In this document: positions 63,701 to 64,000 of the stretch, piece after piece
How positions within the stretch are numbered: the stretch's first letter is position 1
Layout of the letters: each line of letters starts with the position of its first letter
DNA from: Lycocorax pyrrhopterus obiensis
Taxonomy: Eukaryota; Chordata; Aves; Passeriformes; Paradisaeidae
Direction: 5' to 3'
DNA length: 64,000 nucleotides
Assembly (NCBI GenBank): GCA_014706295.1
Contig: JACSVZ010000008.1
Location: forward strand, 19,757,659 to 19,821,658
The notes under the pieces: model-generated
The model's input: only the letters and a program-made list of their open reading frames with translations
Told to the model about the DNA's origin: nothing
Database searches by the model: none
Program-made: the position numbers and the translations under genes

Positions 63701-64000
63701 ATCAGACTAATATTAATAGCAAGGCTAGGACTACTCCATTCTGCCAACAGAACCATTTGTGTGGTTCTAATATCACTTTGCAGAACATCTGCTTTTACTT
63801 CACTCCTTTTTCATCCTTGAATTAACTCTTACCACACCTACAGTGAACTCTTCCACCATCCCAACTGGGTAATTACCTTGATAAAAAAGACAAGATAGCT
63901 GTATAAACGCTGTTTTGCAAGAGTCCACACAGCAGTGTCGTACTCTCTGCCCATCTTCCATCCATCCTGCTGCCTCACAAGTTCCTTATAGCCTGCAGCA
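57711..64000. other. Gene-free intergenic DNA to the window end
   Basis: AT-rich sequence with an A run at about 63367–63379 and T runs near 61577 and 62623. No exon, RNA gene or repeat could be supported. The open frames are all short and without motifs. Confidence 0.65.

Noticed and set aside
57711..64000. First exon of TNKS2, expected next by human synteny
   Set aside because: No CpG island and no ankyrin-repeat or tankyrase-like peptide is visible before the window ends.

Overview
This is vertebrate nuclear DNA, almost certainly from a bird. Coding exons are small, separated by GT–AG introns and surrounded by long AT-rich non-coding DNA. The interspersed repeats are mostly CR1 LINE 3' ends carrying the avian-type ATTCTATG octamer tail. 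There is also one solo retroviral LTR. I cannot name the species. Turtles and crocodilians also carry CR1, so 'bird' rests on the general look and the low repeat density.

Two protein-coding genes are recognisable. At the left edge, on the + strand, are the last five coding exons of HECTD2, a HECT-type E3 ubiquitin ligase (217–5440). They encode 191 residues that include the catalytic cysteine and the C-terminal phenylalanine-containing tail; the rest of the gene lies upstream of the window. On the − strand is a complete PPP1R3C (PTG, a glycogen-targeting subunit of protein phosphatase 1). Its 314-codon open frame lies in one exon (48270–49214). A short, apparently non-coding first exon sits about 1.5 kb upstream in a CpG island (about 50570–50990) with a TATA-like box. 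The two genes are convergent. The order HECTD2–PPP1R3C is, from memory, the same as on human 10q23; TNKS2, next in human, is not visible here.

Layout: 1–5440, HECTD2 3' exons and introns, with an antisense solo LTR at 4021–4357 in the last intron. 5441 to about 7.9 kb, probable HECTD2 3'UTR. About 7.9–46.7 kb, a gene-free interval with CR1 copies (8155–8554, 15406–15928, 29548–30125, 33790–34035), two pairs of diverged local duplicates, a perfect inverted repeat, short tandem repeats and a small CpG-enriched patch near 28.5–28.9 kb. 46.7–50.7 kb, PPP1R3C. 51–64 kb, gene-free upstream flank with one CR1 (57275–57710) and one isolated exon-like splice-site pair at 56207–56259.

I found no convincing novel system. 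The observations most worth checking are the antisense LTR in the HECTD2 last intron and the 5' end of PPP1R3C: the mammalian start codon is absent from exon 1, and a 126-codon CpG-island frame would splice in phase into the gene. The two spaced duplicate pairs may represent undescribed ancient repeat families.
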